Source: Liolophura sinensis
Lineage: Eukaryota; Mollusca; Polyplacophora; Chitonida; Chitonidae
Assembly: GCF_032854445.1 (NCBI RefSeq)
Contig: NC_088295.1
Location: forward strand, 38,532,510 to 38,596,509
Length of the DNA: 64,000 bases
Reading direction: 5' to 3'
Position numbers and translations under genes: made by a program. How positions within the stretch are numbered: the stretch's first letter is position 1; the number at the start of each line of letters is the position of its first letter. The notes below the pieces were generated by a model. The model saw only the letters and a list, made by a program, of their open reading frames with translations, made no database searches and had not been told where the DNA came from. Below are positions 61,201-64,000 of the stretch, piece by piece.

Positions 61201-64000
61201 GTTAGCTCCACTTGATGCTAGGAAGGGCGATGTCACGTCCAAAGGTCATCCCACTGGATTTCATCATATATCATCTTTGCAACAATCCTTCCTAGTATTT
61301 GGTTTGTGCTGGTGTAAATATAAAATTAGCACTACTTGATACTAGGAAGGGCGATGTCTTGCGCAAGGGTCATGCCAATGGATTTCATCATATATAATCT
61401 CTGCAAAAACCCTTCCTTCCGTTTTGGTGTGTGCTGGTTTAAAAGCACAATAATCCTTACCTGATGGTAGAAACGCCAATGTCACGTTGTGGCCACGTTC
61501 GAGTTATTTCAGTTGAAATTCATCATAAATCATCCCTTAAAGATACATTTCCCAAATTCCATATTTATTCTAGTTAATGTGCAATTAGGACTATTTATTG
61601 CTTAAAAGGGCAACGTCACGGCCAGGTCAAAAAAGAAGCGTAAGCACCAATTCAAAACTAACCAGACTTATAACCTATCTGGTAATTGAAATGCCCTCTT
61701 CTTTCTTTACATGTTAAAACAACTTAACGCCCAAAACAGCGAAATTCTTTCTCCAAGATTTTAAAATGGCCCTTCTCCTCAAAAGCCCTTCCCGGCATGT
61801 TTTGTGTTCCCATGTGAATGTATAATTAGCGTTACTTGATGCTAAAAAGGTTGATGTCAGGTTTGAAGTTTTCCCACTGCATTTCATCATCGATCATTTT
61901 TTCAACAATTGTTTCCGGTAGTTGACGGGTAGGTATAAATAGCACAATTTAAAACAGGACTTCCAATGCAGCGTCCGAGGTATTTCCATTGGATTTCATC
62001 ATAAACCATATTTTAAACAACCCTTCCTAGTATGTGGTGTGTGCTGGTCTTAACACATTATTAGCACTACTGTATGCTAGGAAGGGCGATGTCAAATTCG
62101 AGATCTTCCATGGGTTTGATCATATATTATCTCTTGAAAAACCCTTCCTCGCATTTGGAATGTGCTGGTGTAAATGCATAATTAGCACTACTTGATGTAG
62201 TAAGGTCAATGTCACGTCCGAGTTTATATTATCTCTTCAAAAATCCTTCCTGGTATTCTATGTGTGCTGGTATAATGCATAATTAGCACTATTGAATGCT
62301 TGGAAGGGCCCCCTCATGCCCAAATCCTTTCCGCCTCATTTAATAACTAACCATCCTCTCAATGCCTAATGATATTAAATGTGTGTCCTGGCGTGAAGGC
62401 ATGCCTAGCACAGTTCAATGCTTGGAACATCGACACCATTTTAGTTCGATTTCATTATAAAACCATCTATTCAAGAAACGCTACAAAAATTTGACATCTG
62501 TTTTCGATCATAAACTTTCCCTAGCTCTGCCTGGTATTTGGTGTGTGCTGGTGTGAATGCATTATCAGCACTACTCAATGCTGCGAATTGCAACCTCATG
62601 CCCAACTAATTTACGCCTTATTTCATAGGAAACAATCTCCTTACCTGTTCCCGGTATTTGGCGAGTGCTGGTGTAAATACATAATTAGCTCTACTTGATC
62701 CTACGAAGGCCAATGTCACCACCAAGATCTTTCCCCGGATGTTCATCAAAAGTTATCTCTGCAAAATCCCTTCCTGGCATTTCGTTTGTGCTGGTGTAAA
62801 TATCAAATTAGCACTACTTGATGCTAGGGATGGAGATGTCACCTCCAAGTGTATATTATCTCTGCAAAAACCCTTCCTGGTATTTTGTGTGCACTGGTGT
62901 AAATGAATAATTAGCACTACTTGATGGTAGGAAGATCAGTGTCACGTCCAAGGGTTATTCGAGTGGATTTCATCACATACCGGCCCTTCAAAAACCTTTC
63001 CTAGTATTTTGTGAGTGCTGGTGTAAATGCACAATTCGCAATATTTGATGCTAGGAAGCGCAATGTCATGCTCAAGGGTGATCTCACTGGAGTTTATCAC
63101 ATACCGTTTCATCAAAAACCCTTCCTAGTATTTGGTTTGTGCTGGTGTAAATATCAAATTAGCACTACTTCATGCTAGGAAGGGCGATGTCACTCCCAAG
63201 GCTCATTTCATCGGATTTCACAACACCGTCTCTTCAAAAACCCTTCCTAGTATTTGGCTTGTGCTGGTGTAAATATAAAATTAGCACTACTTGATGCTAG
63301 GAAGGGCGATGTCTTGCCACTGGATTTCATCATATATCATCTCTGCAAAAACCCTTCCTTCTGTTTTGGTGTGTGCACAAATGCACAATTATCACTACCT
63401 CATTGTAGGAAGGCCAATGTCACGTCGAATGGTTATTCCACTGTGTTTCATCGCATACCATCCCTCCAAATCCCTTCCTGGTAGTTGATATGTGTTGGTG
63501 TAAATGCTCTAGTAGCACTACTCAATGCCTGGAAGGCCAACGTAATGCCCAACTAATTTGCGCCTCATTTAATAACTAACCATCTCCTTAACTCTTCCTT
63601 GCATTTGGTGTCTATTGGTGTAAATACATAGTTAGCTCCACTTGATGCTAGGAAGGGCGATGTCACGTCCAAAGGTCATCCCACTGGATTTCATCATATA
63701 TCATCTTTGCAACAATCCTTCCTAGTATTTGGTTTGTGCTGGTGTATATATAAAATTAGCACTACTTGATACTAGGAAGGGCGATGTCTTGCGCAAGGGT
63801 CATGCCAATGGATTTCATCATATATAATCTCTGCAAAAACCCTTCCTTCCGTTTTGGTGTGTGCTGGTTTAAATGCACAATAATCCTTACCTGATGGTAG
63901 AAACGCCAATGTCACGTCGTGGCCACGTTCGAGTTATTTCAGTTGAAATTCATCACAAATCATCCCTTAAAGATACATTTCCCAAATTCCATATTTATTC
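58262..64000 (+). repeat. Satellite array 2, about 122-bp monomer, continues past the window
   Basis: Typical monomer: a 66-bp core from 'cccttcctagtat' through 'gtgctggtgtaaat' and 'aattagcactacttg' to 'atgctaggaaggg', plus a spacer of about 56 bp ('cgatgtcacgtccaagg', 'ggatttcatcacata', 'tctcttcaaaaa'). The core is the reverse-complement relative of the array 1 core, while the spacer is unrelated to that of array 1. The first units (58262-59190) are degenerate; good units start near 59190. Spacers vary more in length than in array 1. Reading frames such as 60823-61149 are by-products of the repeat. Confidence 0.95.
59200..64000 (+). repeat. Large-scale duplication within array 2
   Basis: The sequence at 59257 recurs at 62193 (offset about 2936) and the sequence ending 61571 recurs at 64000 (offset about 2429). 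The 507-bp difference is mostly explained by an extra block of about 490 bp in the left copy, where 59936-60426 and 60427-60830 are tandem copies of the same four-monomer group, while the right copy has it once. The window ends inside the right copy. Confidence 0.85.

Noticed and set aside
60823-63488. 108- and 76-codon frames in array 2 that resemble each other
   Set aside because: They resemble each other because the underlying repeat is duplicated (offset 2431 bp). They have no start context, domain or splice signal.

Overview
This window looks like nuclear DNA of a metazoan, most probably a mollusc (perhaps a bivalve). It is AT-rich, no long ORF survives, and tRNA-derived SINEs, foldback elements, minisatellites and long satellite arrays fill it. 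The mollusc call rests on recalled resemblance of the SINE tails (tail core near 'tacgacgttaaac' or 'tacggcgtaaaac'). I recognise no complete protein-coding gene, tRNA, rRNA or CRISPR array.

Layout. Positions 1-17 kb are mostly unassigned sequence with SINE copies, a 56-bp minisatellite (6.65-7.0 kb), a good core promoter (10.36 kb) and two weak exon-like ORFs (0.9 and 14.3 kb). Positions 17.0-33.1 kb hold two tandem, diverged copies of one gene-sized unit (about 17.05-23.8 and 24.0-33.1 kb), both in + orientation. Each carries coding-like fragments of a secreted or membrane glycoprotein of unknown family and ends in a transmembrane segment with a basic tail. Copy I is clearly broken; copy II keeps more open frames but is not intact as read. 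SINEs inserted separately into each copy after the duplication.

Positions 33.65-52.6 kb hold satellite array 1: a decayed left flank (33.65-37.3 kb), then roughly 130 monomers of about 112 bp with nested higher-order repeats. Positions 52.6-58.3 kb are a 6-kb spacer with a SINE, two minisatellites, C-homopolymers and a TATA promoter followed by a splice donor. Positions 58.3-64.0 kb, running off the window, hold satellite array 2 with a monomer of about 122 bp.

The most striking signal joins the two arrays. Their monomers have unrelated spacers (about 46 and 56 bp) but share a 66-bp core, in opposite orientation. In both arrays this core has the same predicted hairpin with segment lengths 13-7-5-17-5-6-13 (basal stem, bulge, apical stem, loop, apical stem, bulge, basal stem). 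Tandem reiteration of a structure-conserved hairpin unit in two independent satellites is the best candidate here for an undescribed system, either a small foldback mobile unit that seeds satellites or a repeated structured RNA.
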